Shown: positions 8,640 through 17,556, numbered from the stretch's first letter. The stretch: DNA of 64,000 nucleotides from Streptomyces sp. NBC_01551 (GCF_026339935.1 NZ_JAPEPX010000001.1:4149501-4213500), one strand, 5' to 3'. Notes: generated by a model from the letters alone, not told the origin. Numbers and translations are program-made.

Positions 8640-8849
8640 CTACGCGGGCCAGTACGTACGCCCCCACGCGCGCGGCCCCGGCTGCGGCAGGTGCCGCCGG
8701 GCCACCCGGGAGGGCGCCGCCCACTCGTCCGCGACCGCGGGCGCGCCCGACGGCGCCGAGGCCAGCACCGCCGCGCGCGCTTGGACCACCGCCAGTGCGG
8801 CGGCCAGCTCCTCCGGGGTCGGGTTTCCCTTGACGACCTTGATCACCAC
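8640..8849 (-). CDS. pccE: Acyl-CoA carboxylase epsilon subunit
   Basis: Epsilon subunits are small actinobacterial proteins that bind and stimulate the carboxylase beta subunit. This 69-residue product begins with the typical segment VIKVVKGNPTPEELAALAA-like (here VKGNPTPEELAAALAVV), continues with an Ala/Pro-rich linker, and ends with a C-terminal WGRTYWPA tail seen in the family. AGGAGG at 8857-8862 overlaps the stop codon of pccB, and two consecutive GTG codons (8849, 8846) follow, so translation is coupled to the beta subunit 12 bp upstream. The weak conservation of epsilon proteins is offset by this context. Confidence 0.9.
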   Translation of the reverse strand: MVIKVVKGNPTPEELAAALAVVQARAAVLASAPSGAPAVADEWAAPSRVARRHLPQPGPRAWGRTYWPA

Positions 8850-8861
8850 AGGACTGACCTC

Positions 8862-10457
8862 CTACAGGGGGATGTTGCCGTGCTTCTTCGGGGGCAGGGA
8901 CTCCCGCTTGGTGCGGAGCTGGCGCAGCCCCTTCACCACGTGCGCGCGGGTCTCGGACGGCATGGTCACCGCGTCGATGTAACCGCGCTCGGCGGCCGTG
9001 TACGGGTTGAGCAGCGCGTCCTCGTACTCGGTGATGAGCCGGGCCCGGGTCTCCTCGGCGTTGCCCGCCTCCTCCGCCTCGGCGATCGCGCGGCGGTGCA
9101 GGATGTTGACCGCGCCCTGCGCGCCCATGACGGCGATCTGCGCGGTCGGCCAGGCCAGGTTCAGGTCCGCGCCGAGGTGCTTGGAGCCCATGACGTCGTA
9201 CGCGCCGCCGAAGGCCTTGCGGGTGATGACGGTGATCAGGGGGACGGTGGCCTCGGCGTAGGCGTAGATCAGCTTCGCGCCGCGCCGGATGATTCCGTTG
9301 TACTCCTGGTCGGTGCCCGGCAGGAAGCCCGGGACGTCCACGAAGGTCAGCACCGGGATGTTGAAGGCGTCGCACGTCCGGACGAACCGGGCCGCCTTCT
9401 CGGAGGCGTTGATGTCCAGGCAGCCGGCGAACTGCATCGGCTGGTTGGCGACGATGCCCACCGGGTGGCCCTCGACGCGGCCGAAGCCGGTGAGGATGTT
9501 CGGGGCGAACAGCGCCTGCGTCTCCAGGAACTCCGCGTCGTCGAGCACGTGCTCGATCACGGTGTGCATGTCGTACGGCTGGTTCGCGCTGTCCGGGATC
9601 AGGACGTCGAGCTCGCGGTCGGTGTCGGTGACCTCGGTGTCCGCCTCCTCCGGGAAGGCGGGCGGCTCGGAGAGGTTGTTCGACGGCAGGTACGCCAGCA
9701 GGGACTTGACGTACTCGATGGCGTCCTTCTCGTCGCCGGCCATGTGGTGGGCGACGCCGGAGGTGGAGTTGTGGGTGCGGGCGCCGCCCAGCTCCTCGAA
9801 GCCCACGTCCTCGCCGGTGACCGTCTTGATGACGTCCGGGCCGGTGATGAACATGTGCGAGGTCTGGTCGACCATCACGGTGAAGTCGGTGATCGCGGGG
9901 GAGTACACCGCGCCGCCCGCGCAGGGACCCACGATCAGGCTGATCTGCGGGATGACGCCGGAGGCGTGGACGTTGCGGCGGAAGATCTCGCCGTACATGC
10001 CCAGCGCGCTGACGCCCTCCTGGATGCGGGCGCCGCCGGAGTCGTTGATGCCGACGAGGGGGCAGCCGGTCTTCAGCGCGAAGTCCATGACCTTCATGAT
10101 CTTCTGGCCGTAGACCTCGCCGAGGGCGCCGCCGAAGACGGTGAAGTCCTGCGAGAACACCGCGACCGGGCGGCCGTCGACCGTGCCGTAGCCGGTGACG
10201 ACGCCGTCGCCGTAGGGGCGGGTCTTCTCCAGCCCGAAGCTGGTGGAACGGTGCCGGGCGAACTCGTCCAGCTCGACGAACGATCCCTCGTCCAGCAGCA
10301 GGGCCACCCGCTCACGCGCCGTCAGCTTGCCCTTGGCGTGCTGCTTCTCCACCGCCCGTGCGGAGCCGGCGTGGGTGGCTTCGTCGATGCGGCGCTGCAG
10401 GTCCGCGATCTTGCCCGCGGTCGTATGCATGTCGATCGGCTCTGAGGGTTGTGACAT
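8862..10457 (-). CDS. pccB: Acetyl/propionyl-CoA carboxylase beta subunit (carboxyltransferase)
   Basis: The 531-residue beta subunit moves the carboxyl group from carboxybiotin onto propionyl- or acetyl-CoA, supplying methylmalonyl- and malonyl-CoA for fatty acid and polyketide synthesis. Both crotonase-fold halves are visible. The N-half has [19 protein letters not shown] and the oxyanion region [12 protein letters not shown] and [12 protein letters not shown]. The C-half has [10 protein letters not shown] and [14 protein letters not shown]. The residue after GARIQEG and the DIN segment of the substrate pocket resemble PccB-type enzymes, so propionyl-CoA is likely (inference). I chose the ATG at 10455-10457 with GGGAG upstream. 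It is the first gene of pccB-pccE and is divergent from birA. Confidence 0.95.
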   Translation of the reverse strand: MSQPSEPIDMHTTAGKIADLQRRIDEATHAGSARAVEKQHAKGKLTARERVALLLDEGSFVELDEFARHRSTSFGLEKTRPYGDGVVTGYGTVDGRPVAVFSQDFTVFGGALGEVYGQKIMKVMDFALKTGCPLVGINDSGGARIQEGVSALGMYGEIFRRNVHASGVIPQISLIVGPCAGGAVYSPAITDFTVMVDQTSHMFITGPDVIKTVTGEDVGFEELGGARTHNSTSGVAHHMAGDEKDAIEYVKSLLAYLPSNNLSEPPAFPEEADTEVTDTDRELDVLIPDSANQPYDMHTVIEHVLDDAEFLETQALFAPNILTGFGRVEGHPVGIVANQPMQFAGCLDINASEKAARFVRTCDAFNIPVLTFVDVPGFLPGTDQEYNGIIRRGAKLIYAYAEATVPLITVITRKAFGGAYDVMGSKHLGADLNLAWPTAQIAVMGAQGAVNILHRRAIAEAEEAGNAEETRARLITEYEDALLNPYTAAERGYIDAVTMPSETRAHVVKGLRQLRTKRESLPPKKHGNIPL

Positions 10458-10790
10458 CGGGGTCGCGGCTCCCTGCGTGGTGTCGTCAACTGCCTGGTCA
10501 ATTGGATGACTACTGCTGGCTACTGGTGCGTAGCGTATCGGCGGGCACGTCCCTCGACAGTGCGGCGTTTGACACACCGGAAGTGGCTTGCTTGGCCCCG
10601 CCACCTTCCCTAGGGGGTGCGTAGGGGGTGCGCCGGCCGGCGGCCGCGCCGCGCCGCGTCCACGAGGGCCGCGCGGCCCGCGCGTCGGTAGGGTTTGACG
10701 TGGACTTCAATGCCCGCTTCGCCGGAGAAGACGCGCTTGCCTCGCTTCCGTCCCGGCCCGGGGCCGGGCTTCCAGGCAAGGGGAACTTTG
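10458..10790. other. 333-bp divergent regulatory region between pccB and birA
   Basis: No gene is seen. TACGCT on the minus strand (within GATACGCTACG, about 10530-10540) is a plausible -10 for pccB. TAGGGT at 10689-10694 is a plausible -10 for birA. Other structure is a direct repeat TAGGGGGTGCG (about 10611-10631) and the palindrome GGGCCGCGCGGCCC (10666-10679). This BirA has no DNA-binding domain, so it cannot act as the repressor here. Confidence 0.4.
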
Positions 10791-11642
10791 ATGCCGTCAG
10801 ACGCTTCCGCAGGCCACTGGTCGAGCCTCGACCGGCCGCCGCTGAACGCCGCCGCGCTGCGGCGGGCCATGGTCACCGACGGGGGGCTGTGGACCTCCCT
10901 GGAGGTACTGCCCTCGACCGGGTCCACCAACAGCGATCTCGCCTCCCGGGCCGGGGACCTCCCCGGGGGAGCCGTGCTCGTCGCCGAGGAGCAGACCGCC
11001 GGGCGCGGGCGGCTGGACCGCAGCTGGGTCGCGCCGGCCCGGTCGGGGCTGTTCTTCTCCGTCCTGCTCAAGCCGGGGCCGGAGGTCCCGCAGGAGCGGT
11101 GGGGCTGGCTGACCCTGCTCGCCGGGGTCGCCACCGCGACCGGGCTCTCCCGGGCGGCGGGCGTGGACACCGCGCTCAAGTGGCCCAACGACCTGCTGGT
11201 CAGCGTGGACGGCGAGGAGCGCAAGACCGGGGGGATCCTCGCCGAGCGGGTGGGCGACGGGGTCGTCATCGGGATCGGGCTCAACGTGACGCTGAACGAC
11301 GCCGAGCTGCCGGTGCCGGAAGCCGGGTCGCTGGCCCTGGCGAAGGCCACCGTCACGGACCGGGAGCCGCTGCTGAAGGCCGTACTGCGGTCCCTGGAGC
11401 AGTGGTACGGCGACTGGCGCGCGGCCGGCGGCGACCCGGCCGCCAGCGGCCTCCAGGAGACCTACGCGGCGGGCTGCGCGACCCTCGGCCGGCACGTCCG
11501 GGCGGAGCTGCCGGGCGGGCGTCAGCTCACCGGAACGGCCGAGGCGGTCGACGCGGACGGGCGGCTCGTCATCAGGACGGCGGACGGGGAGCGGGAGGCC
11601 GTGGGCGCCGGGGACGTGGTCCACCTGCGGTCGGTGCGCTAG
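10791..11642 (+). CDS. birA: Biotin--[acetyl-CoA-carboxylase] ligase (monofunctional, class I)
   Basis: BirA forms biotinyl-5'-AMP and attaches biotin to the carrier-domain lysine, here most likely Lys552 of the alpha subunit at 5.1-6.9 kb. The 283-residue protein shows the biotin-binding segment PSTGSTNSDL, the adenylate loop GRGRLDRSW, KWPNDLL with the catalytic Lys, and GIGLNVTLN, then a C-terminal SH3-like domain. It lacks an N-terminal helix-turn-helix, so it is a class I ligase without repressor function. The ATG at 10791 is preceded by AAGGGGAA; an open frame further upstream has no homology. The gene is divergent from pccB. Confidence 0.94.
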   Translation: MPSDASAGHWSSLDRPPLNAAALRRAMVTDGGLWTSLEVLPSTGSTNSDLASRAGDLPGGAVLVAEEQTAGRGRLDRSWVAPARSGLFFSVLLKPGPEVPQERWGWLTLLAGVATATGLSRAAGVDTALKWPNDLLVSVDGEERKTGGILAERVGDGVVIGIGLNVTLNDAELPVPEAGSLALAKATVTDREPLLKAVLRSLEQWYGDWRAAGGDPAASGLQETYAAGCATLGRHVRAELPGGRQLTGTAEAVDADGRLVIRTADGEREAVGAGDVVHLRSVR

Positions 11643-11765
11643 CGCGGGCCCGGTGGCGGACTGGGGAGTGAGCTACGGCACACCTGCCGTATGGTTTAGG
11701 CGATCCCGGCCTTCCCGGTGATCACCCGGTTCGGCAGTGCGCACGGAATGGACAGGAGGCGGCCC

Positions 11766-12986
11766 TTGACCGTCGACGACCCTACGTCCAGCGCGTCCGC
11801 CGGCGGGGGCTCCGGGGCCACGGGGCCCGCCGGGCCCAGCGGCCCCACCGGCTCCGGCTCCGGTTCGGGCGGGGGCACGAGTGCCGGGACGCCGATCGGG
11901 CGGGACCAGCACACTCCCCACCACGAGGTGGACCACACCGTCCAGCCGACGGCCGACCCGCTCGCCATCCGCCTGGAGCAGCTCATCCTGGGCGCCGAGC
12001 GCCGCTACACGCCGTTCCAGGCGGCCCGCAGCGCCGGGGTCTCGATGGAGCTCGCCTCGCGCTTCTGGCGGGCGATGGGCTTCGCGGACATCGGGCAGGC
12101 CAAGGCCCTGACGGAGGCGGACGTACTGGCGCTGCGCCGCCTCGCCGGCCTGGTCGAGGCGGGGCTGCTGAGCGAACCGATGGCGGTGCAGGTGGCGCGC
12201 TCCACGGGGCAGACCACCGCCCGGTTGGCGGAATGGCAGATCGACTCCTTCCTGGAGGGCCTGACGGAGCCGCCGGAGCCGGGAATGACCCGTACGGAGG
12301 TCACGTACCCGCTCGTCGAGCTGCTGCTGCCGGAGCTGGAGGAGTTCCTCGTCTACGTGTGGCGGCGGCAGCTGGCGGCCGCCACCGGGCGGGTGGTGCA
12401 GGTCGCGGACGACGAGGAGATGGTCGACCGGCGGCTCGCGGTCGGCTTCGCGGACCTGGTGGGCTTCACCCGGCTGACGCGGCGGCTGGAGGAGGAGGAG
12501 CTCGGCGAGCTCGTCGAGGCCTTCGAGACGACGGCGGCGGACCTGGTGGCGGCGCACGGCGGCCGGCTGATCAAGACGCTCGGCGACGAGGTCCTCTACT
12601 GCGCCGACGACGCGGGCACGGCGGCGGAGATCGCGCTGCGGCTGATCGAGACCATGGAGGCCGATCCGCAGATGCCGGAGCTGCGCGTCGGGATCGCGTT
12701 CGGGACGGTGACGACCCGGATGGGCGACGTCTTCGGGACCACGGTGAACCTGGCCTCGCGGCTGACGTCGATAGCGCCGAAGGACGCGGTGCTGGTGGAC
12801 GGGGCGATGGCGGAGGAACTGGGCCGCACGGGCGCCGCGCCGGTGTCGGAGAAGGAAGCCGAGTCGGAGGAGGGCGGCGGCGCGTACCGCTTCGCGCTCC
12901 AGCCGATGTGGCAGCGGCCGGTGCGCGGGCTGGGCGTCGTGGAGCCCTGGTCGCTGACGCGGCGGAAGCCTAAGATCCCCGGGTAA
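11766..12986 (+). CDS. cya: Adenylate cyclase (class III) with MerR-like N-terminal regulatory region
   Basis: This protein makes cAMP from ATP. The low-complexity N-terminus (Ser/Gly/Pro) is followed by a helical region (about 65-135, PLAIRLEQLILGAERRYTPF and VSMELASRFWRAMGF) found in this actinobacterial cyclase type. The catalytic domain starts near residue 225. Metal-binding residues are Asp230 and Asp274. Lys270 and Asp321 sit where adenine-selecting residues are expected, and Asn328 and Arg332 are the transition-state pair, so the site is complete and ATP-specific. I chose the TTG at 11766 because AGGAGG (11754-11759) lies 6 bp upstream; the in-frame ATG at 11748 has no ribosome site. 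It corresponds, from memory, to S. coelicolor SCO4928. Confidence 0.92.
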   Translation: MTVDDPTSSASAGGGSGATGPAGPSGPTGSGSGSGGGTSAGTPIGRDQHTPHHEVDHTVQPTADPLAIRLEQLILGAERRYTPFQAARSAGVSMELASRFWRAMGFADIGQAKALTEADVLALRRLAGLVEAGLLSEPMAVQVARSTGQTTARLAEWQIDSFLEGLTEPPEPGMTRTEVTYPLVELLLPELEEFLVYVWRRQLAAATGRVVQVADDEEMVDRRLAVGFADLVGFTRLTRRLEEEELGELVEAFETTAADLVAAHGGRLIKTLGDEVLYCADDAGTAAEIALRLIETMEADPQMPELRVGIAFGTVTTRMGDVFGTTVNLASRLTSIAPKDAVLVDGAMAEELGRTGAAPVSEKEAESEEGGGAYRFALQPMWQRPVRGLGVVEPWSLTRRKPKIPG

Positions 12987-13009
12987 CGTTCGTTAACCGG
13001 GAGGGCCGC

Positions 13010-13810
13010 GTGGTGTCGGTGTCGGAGTCGGAGTTCGTATCGGTACGTCGGCACGGTGACGACGGGGTGGCCGAGCTGGTCCTGGACCGCCCCAAGGCGA
13101 TGAACGCCGTGTCGACGGAGATGGCGAGGGCCATCGGGGCGACGTGTGCCGCGCTCGCGGCGGACGCGTCGGTACGGGTGGTCGTGGTCTCGTCGACCGC
13201 CGAGCGGGCGTTCTGCGTCGGGGCGGACCTCAAGGAGCGCAACTCCCTGTCGGACGCGGAGCTGGTGGCTCAGCGGCCGACCACGCGCGGTGCGTACGGG
13301 GGCGTGCTGGAGCTGCCGATGCCGACGATCGCGGCGGTGCACGGGTTCGCGCTGGGCGGCGGCTTCGAGCTGGCGCTGGCGTGTGACGTGATCGTGGCGG
13401 ACGAGACGGCGGTGGTCGGCCTGCCGGAGGTCTCGGTCGGGGTGATCCCGGGCGGCGGCGGTACGCAGCTGCTGCCGCGACGGGTGGGCGCGGCGCGGGC
13501 GGCGGAGCTGATCTTCACGGCGCGGCGAGTCGAGGCGGCCGAGGCGCTGGCGCTGGGCCTGGTGGACTCGGTCGTCCCGCCGGGCACGGACCGCGAGGAG
13601 GCCCTCGCTCTGGCGTCCCGCATGGCGGCGAACTCCCCGGTGGGCCTTCGCGCCGCCAAGCGGGCGCTGCGCCTGGGCCACGGCATGGACCTGACGGCCG
13701 GCCTGGAGATCGAGGACGCGGCCTGGCGCACGGTCGCCTTCTCCGCCGACCGCGCGGAGGGCGTGGCCGCCTTCAACGAGAAGCGCCGCCCGCAGTGGCC
13801 GGTCGCCTGA
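13010..13810 (+). CDS. Enoyl-CoA hydratase/isomerase family protein
   Basis: This 266-residue crotonase-fold enzyme probably hydrates enoyl-CoA thioesters in fatty acid or amino acid breakdown. Motifs are the N-terminal VTLDRPxAMNA-type segment LVLDRPKAMNAVS, AFCVGADLKER, the oxyanion loop HGFALGGGFELALACD, and GLPEVSVGVIPGGGGTQLLPRRVG, which carries the Glu positions of true hydratases. Two GTG codons (13010, 13013) follow GGAGGG. It starts only 23 bp after cya and is probably cotranscribed, although the AACGTTCGTTAAC stretch between them could hold a promoter. The exact substrate is not predictable. Confidence 0.9.
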   Translation: MVSVSESEFVSVRRHGDDGVAELVLDRPKAMNAVSTEMARAIGATCAALAADASVRVVVVSSTAERAFCVGADLKERNSLSDAELVAQRPTTRGAYGGVLELPMPTIAAVHGFALGGGFELALACDVIVADETAVVGLPEVSVGVIPGGGGTQLLPRRVGAARAAELIFTARRVEAAEALALGLVDSVVPPGTDREEALALASRMAANSPVGLRAAKRALRLGHGMDLTAGLEIEDAAWRTVAFSADRAEGVAAFNEKRRPQWPVA

Positions 13811-13918
13811 CCGCTGCCCTGGCACCGGGCGGGTGAGGTGGCGGGGTGTGCCTCCGGGGAGCGGAGCCACGGACGCGGCCCCAGGGGCAAAACCGGCAAA
13901 ACTCCCTAACCTGGGGTG

Positions 13919-15031
13919 ATGGGAGTTGACGGGCGGCTGCGAGCCGTCGTGGGGCTCGCGCAGGCCATGGCGGCCGCCTGCGCGCCGAGGGACAGCGTCC
14001 GGGCGGCCGCGCGCGGGGCGCGGCTGGCCATGGACGGCTCGTTCGCCGCGATCTCCGCCTGGGAGCGCGAACGCGGCCGGCTCCGGGTGCTCGTCAACGA
14101 GGGGGAGCGGCGCATCGGGGAGGAGGAGTTCCCCGAGGACGAGTCGTACCCCGTGCACGACTTTCCCGAGATCACCGAGTTCCTGCACGAGCGCTGGGCC
14201 GGCGGCGGGGGCCCCCACGCGTGGGTGGAGAGCGCGGGTGGCGGGCGGCCCGGGCGGCGTGGTGAGGCGCTGCGCAGACGTGGGCGGGGGACCTGCGTGG
14301 TCGCGCCCATCGTGCTCAGCGGGCGGGCCTGGGGCGAGCTGTACGTCGCGCGTGACGACGGGCTGCCCGACTTCGACGAGGACGACGCCGAATTCGCCAC
14401 CGTGCTGGCCGCCGTGGTCGCCGCCGGGCTCGCGCAGAACGAGCGGCTGGAGGAGGCCCGGCGGCTGGCCTTCACCGACCCGCTGACCGGGCTCGCCAAC
14501 CGCCGCGCCGTTGACATGCGGCTCGACGAGGCCCTGGAGGAGCACCGGCGCGGCGGGGTCGTGGTGAGCCTCGTCGTCTGTGACCTGAACGGCCTCAAGA
14601 AGGTCAACGACACCCTCGGCCACGCCATGGGCGACCGGCTCCTGGAGCGGTTCGGGTCCGTGCTGAGCCTGTGCGGCGCCATGCTGCCCGGCGCGCTCGT
14701 GGCCCGGCTCGGCGGGGACGAGTTCTGCCTGGTGAGCGTCGGGCCGCCCGCCGACGAGGTGGTGCGCGTCACCGAGGAGGTGTGCCTGCGCGCCGCCGAG
14801 CTGGAGTTGGGCGAGGGTGTGGCCTGCGGGGTGGCCTCCACCGGGGACCCGATCGGACTGGTGAAGTCCTCCCGGCGGCTGTTCCGGCTGGCCGACGCCG
14901 CCCAGTACAAGGCCAAGGCCGCCCGCAGCGCGCAGCCCGTGGTCGCGGGCCGGGACACCGCCGTCGTCCGCCTGGCCGACGCCGCCCAGGAGGGGGTCGG
15001 CGAGCGGCGCCGCTTCCGCGGCCGCGCCTGA
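13919..15031 (+). CDS. GAF-GGDEF protein, probable diguanylate cyclase
   Basis: This 370-residue cytoplasmic protein probably makes cyclic di-GMP, which controls Streptomyces sporulation. A GAF-like sensory domain (about 1-185) ends in DDAEFATVLAAVVAAGLAQN. The GGDEF domain begins at LAFTDPLTGLANRRA and carries an intact active site GGDEF at residues 265-269. The inhibitory RxxD motif expected just upstream of it is absent, so product inhibition at that site is unlikely. From memory it resembles the Streptomyces protein called CdgE, but I am not certain of the name. I chose the ATG at 13919 because TAACCT (13907-13912) lies 6 nt upstream; a GTG at 13916 is the alternative. Confidence 0.9.
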   Translation: MGVDGRLRAVVGLAQAMAAACAPRDSVRAAARGARLAMDGSFAAISAWERERGRLRVLVNEGERRIGEEEFPEDESYPVHDFPEITEFLHERWAGGGGPHAWVESAGGGRPGRRGEALRRRGRGTCVVAPIVLSGRAWGELYVARDDGLPDFDEDDAEFATVLAAVVAAGLAQNERLEEARRLAFTDPLTGLANRRAVDMRLDEALEEHRRGGVVVSLVVCDLNGLKKVNDTLGHAMGDRLLERFGSVLSLCGAMLPGALVARLGGDEFCLVSVGPPADEVVRVTEEVCLRAAELELGEGVACGVASTGDPIGLVKSSRRLFRLADAAQYKAKAARSAQPVVAGRDTAVVRLADAAQEGVGERRRFRGRA

Positions 15032-15062
15032 GCTTGCTAGTGACATGAAGCGATTCAGTCCG

Positions 15063-15068
15063 TAGGGT
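15063..15068 (+). promoter_or_regulatory. Candidate leaderless -10 of hutH
   Basis: TAGGGT ends 7 nt before the hutH ATG at 15076, and no ribosome binding site is seen. The only upstream space is 44 bp after the GGDEF gene. Confidence 0.4.
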
Positions 15069-15075
15069 GCTGAAT

Positions 15076-16623
15076 ATGGATATGCACACTGTCGTGGTGG
15101 GGACGTCCGGGACCACCGCCGAGGATGTCATCGCCGTCGCCCGCGGCAACGCGCGCGTCGAGCTGTCCGGCGAGGCGCTCGACGCCCTGGCCCGCGCCCG
15201 CGAGATCGTCGACGCACTGGCCGCCAAGCCCGAGCCCGTCTACGGGGTGTCCACCGGGTTCGGCGCCCTCGCCTCCCGGCACATCAGCCCCGAGCTGCGC
15301 GCGCAGCTCCAGCGCAACATCGTCCGCTCGCACGCCGCCGGCATGGGCCCGCGCGTCGAGCGGGAGGTCGTGCGCGCCCTGATGTTCCTGCGGCTCAAGA
15401 CGGTCGCCTCCGGCCACACCGGCGTCCGGCCGTCCGTCGCCCAGACGATGGCCGCCGTACTGAACGCCGGCATCACCCCGGTCGTGCACGAGTACGGTTC
15501 GCTCGGTTGCTCCGGCGACCTCGCGCCGCTCTCCCACTGCGCGCTCGCGCTGATGGGCGAGGGCGACGCCGAGGGCCCGGACGGCGTCGTCCGCCCCGCC
15601 GGCGAGCTGCTCGCCGAGGCCGGCATCGAGCCCGTCGAGCTGCGCGAGAAGGAGGGCCTCGCCCTCCTCAACGGCACCGACGGCATGCTCGGCATGCTGG
15701 TCATGGCCCTCGCCGACCTCGACAAGCTCTACAAGTCCGCCGACATCACCGCCGCGCTGACCCTGGAGGCGCTGCTCGGGACCGAGAAGGTCCTCGCCCC
15801 CGAGCTGCACGCCATCCGCCCGCACCCCGGCCAGGGGGCCTCGGCCGCCAACATGGCCGCCGTGCTCAAGGGCTCCGGGCTCACCGGGCACTTCCAGGAG
15901 GAGTCCGCGCCGCGCGTGCAGGACGCCTACTCGGTGCGCTGCGCCCCGCAGGTCGCCGGCGCCGGTCGCGACACCATGGCGCACGCCGCCCTGGTCGCCT
16001 CGCGCGAGCTGGCCTCCGCCGTCGACAACCCGGTCGTGCTGCCGGACGGGCGCGTGGAGTCCAACGGAAACTTCCACGGCGCGCCGGTCGCGTACGTACT
16101 GGACTTCCTGGCCATCGCGGCCGCCGACCTCGGCTCGATCGCCGAGCGGCGCACCGACCGCCTGCTCGACAAGAACCGCTCGCACGGCCTGCCGCCGTTC
16201 CTCGCGGACGACGCCGGCGTGGACTCCGGTCTGATGATCGCCCAGTACACGCAGGCCGCCCTGGTCAGCGAGATGAAGCGGCTCGCGGTGCCGGCCTCCG
16301 CTGACTCGATCCCCTCCTCCGCCATGCAGGAGGACCACGTCTCCATGGGGTGGTCGGCCGCGCGCAAGCTCCGTACCGCCATCGACAACCTGACGCGGAT
16401 CATCGCCATCGAGCTGTACGCGGCCACCCGCGCCATCGAGCTGCGCCACGGGCTGACGGCGGCCCCGGCCAGCCTGGCGGCCATCGCGGCGGCCCGTGCG
16501 GCCGGTGTCGAGGGTCCCGGGCCGGATCGTTTCCTCGCCCCCGACCTGGCCGCCGCCGACGCGTTCGTCCGCTCCGGCGGCCTCGTCGCCGCGGTGGAGC
16601 CGGTGACGGGCCCGCTCGCCTAG
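15076..16623 (+). CDS. hutH: Histidine ammonia-lyase
   Basis: HutH removes ammonia from L-histidine to form urocanate, the first step of histidine use. The 515-residue length is usual. VYGVSTGFG contains the family's catalytic Tyr. The MIO cofactor segment reads GSLGCSGDLAPL, with residues Cys145-Ser146-Gly147 instead of the common Ala-Ser-Gly. Downstream are QDAYSVRCAPQ and NPVVLPDG, also part of the active site. The ATG at 15076 was chosen on homology; GTG at 15067 is possible. No other hut gene lies next to it, so it seems to be a stand-alone gene, as in other Streptomyces. Confidence 0.95.
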   Translation: MDMHTVVVGTSGTTAEDVIAVARGNARVELSGEALDALARAREIVDALAAKPEPVYGVSTGFGALASRHISPELRAQLQRNIVRSHAAGMGPRVEREVVRALMFLRLKTVASGHTGVRPSVAQTMAAVLNAGITPVVHEYGSLGCSGDLAPLSHCALALMGEGDAEGPDGVVRPAGELLAEAGIEPVELREKEGLALLNGTDGMLGMLVMALADLDKLYKSADITAALTLEALLGTEKVLAPELHAIRPHPGQGASAANMAAVLKGSGLTGHFQEESAPRVQDAYSVRCAPQVAGAGRDTMAHAALVASRELASAVDNPVVLPDGRVESNGNFHGAPVAYVLDFLAIAAADLGSIAERRTDRLLDKNRSHGLPPFLADDAGVDSGLMIAQYTQAALVSEMKRLAVPASADSIPSSAMQEDHVSMGWSAARKLRTAIDNLTRIIAIELYAATRAIELRHGLTAAPASLAAIAAARAAGVEGPGPDRFLAPDLAAADAFVRSGGLVAAVEPVTGPLA

Positions 16624-16637
16624 TCGTACCGCTGCCG

Positions 16638-16682
16638 CGAAGGGGCCGCCCCCGGGAGGAGATCCCGGGAGCGGCCCCTTCG
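16638..16682. terminator. Bidirectional terminator between hutH and the surface protein gene
   Basis: A 20-bp stem with a single mismatch (16638-16657 with 16663-16682) encloses GGAGA. It lies between convergent genes and can serve both. Confidence 0.8.
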
Positions 16683-16695
16683 TCGTGTACGGGTG

Positions 16696-17019
16696 TCAGC
16701 CGGCCTGGGAGCGGCGGCGTACCGAGAACGCCACGAACCCGGCCCCGAGTCCCAGGCAGAGCGTGCCGCCCAGCAGGTACGGGGTGGTGTCCACCCCGCC
16801 GGTGTCGGCGAGCGCGAGCGCGGGGGCGTCAGGTGTCCCGGCGTCGGAGGCCGGGGTGTCCAACGCCTGGATGATCTGGGTGGTTTGCGAGGTCTGGGCG
16901 GTTTGTGTGGTGTTCGTGTCGTCGCCGGGAGAGGTGGCGTTCGCCGAGGGGACGAACGAGAGGGCGGCGAGGAGGGTGGTCGCTCCGAGAGCGGTGAGCA
17001 GCGGTCGACGTGCGGACAC
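16696..17019 (-). CDS. Small cell-surface protein with sortase-E type LAxTG signal
   Basis: The 107-residue product has a signal peptide (SARRPLLTALGATTLLAALSF, cleavage after ANA near residue 28). A short Thr/Gln/Asp-rich mature region with repeated TQTxQT follows. The C-terminal sorting signal is LADTG, a hydrophobic helix (YLLGGTLCLGLGAGFVAFSV) and the basic tail RRRSQAG. LAxTG is the motif recognised by class E sortases, which anchor proteins such as long chaplins in Streptomyces. The GTG at 17019 follows AAGGGGGA. TAGCAT on the minus strand near 17055-17060 may be its -10. Function beyond surface attachment is unknown. Confidence 0.82.
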   Translation of the reverse strand: MSARRPLLTALGATTLLAALSFVPSANATSPGDDTNTTQTAQTSQTTQIIQALDTPASDAGTPDAPALALADTGGVDTTPYLLGGTLCLGLGAGFVAFSVRRRSQAG

Positions 17020-17126
17020 GGTGCGATCCCCCTTGGTGCAGCAGCGAATTGGCCGTGTGCGGTGATGCTAAGCAAAGGGGCGGGTCGCGGGAAAGCCGGG
17101 GGTCCCGCGGGCTTACGCTCCGTCGT

Positions 17127-17465
17127 ATGAACCCTTCTGAGACATCACGATTTGTACGACTCCAGGTGGATTTGGTGCTTGAGGTGCCTGACGCGGCGGC
17201 ACTCACCGGAGCCGCGCTGGAGCACATCAAGGGCGACGAGTTCATGCCGGACGACGAGCGCGGGCACGCCGAGTCGGCCGTTCGGCAGGACGAATCGGAG
17301 GCCCTGGCCTACCTCATCGACCCCACTGACCTGGTCGCGGGCATCCCCGGAGTGGAGCTCGTACAGGCCTCCTGGAGCAGCGAGCCCGTCGAATACGACC
17401 CCGAGTCCATGGAGTGGGACATGGACGAGGAAGATGGGGAAGAAGAGAAGACCGACAACGCCTGA
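17127..17465 (+). CDS. Acidic conserved hypothetical protein (112 residues)
   Basis: I do not recognise a named domain. The protein begins MNPSETSRFVRLQVDLVLEV and ends in a very acidic tail (WDMDEEDGEEEK). It has no signal peptide or membrane helix, so it is probably cytoplasmic. The ATG at 17127 was chosen because TACGCT (17114-17119) stands 7 nt upstream, a leaderless arrangement; the open frame upstream reaches into the neighbouring gene and lacks coding character. A strong hairpin terminator follows, so it is monocistronic and separate from the L,D-transpeptidase downstream. Confidence 0.75.
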   Translation: MNPSETSRFVRLQVDLVLEVPDAAALTGAALEHIKGDEFMPDDERGHAESAVRQDESEALAYLIDPTDLVAGIPGVELVQASWSSEPVEYDPESMEWDMDEEDGEEEKTDNA

Positions 17466-17532
17466 CCGTGGGGTGGCCCACATTCCAAGAGGATGTGGAA
17501 CCGACCCGGGTCGATCTTGCGTTGTCGAACGA

Positions 17533-17556
17533 GGCAGGGGGGTGTTCCCCCCTGCC
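17533..17556 (+). terminator. Terminator after the acidic protein gene
   Basis: GGCAGGGGGG and CCCCCCTGCC form a perfect 10-bp stem with the loop TGTT, 67 bp beyond the stop codon. Confidence 0.8.
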
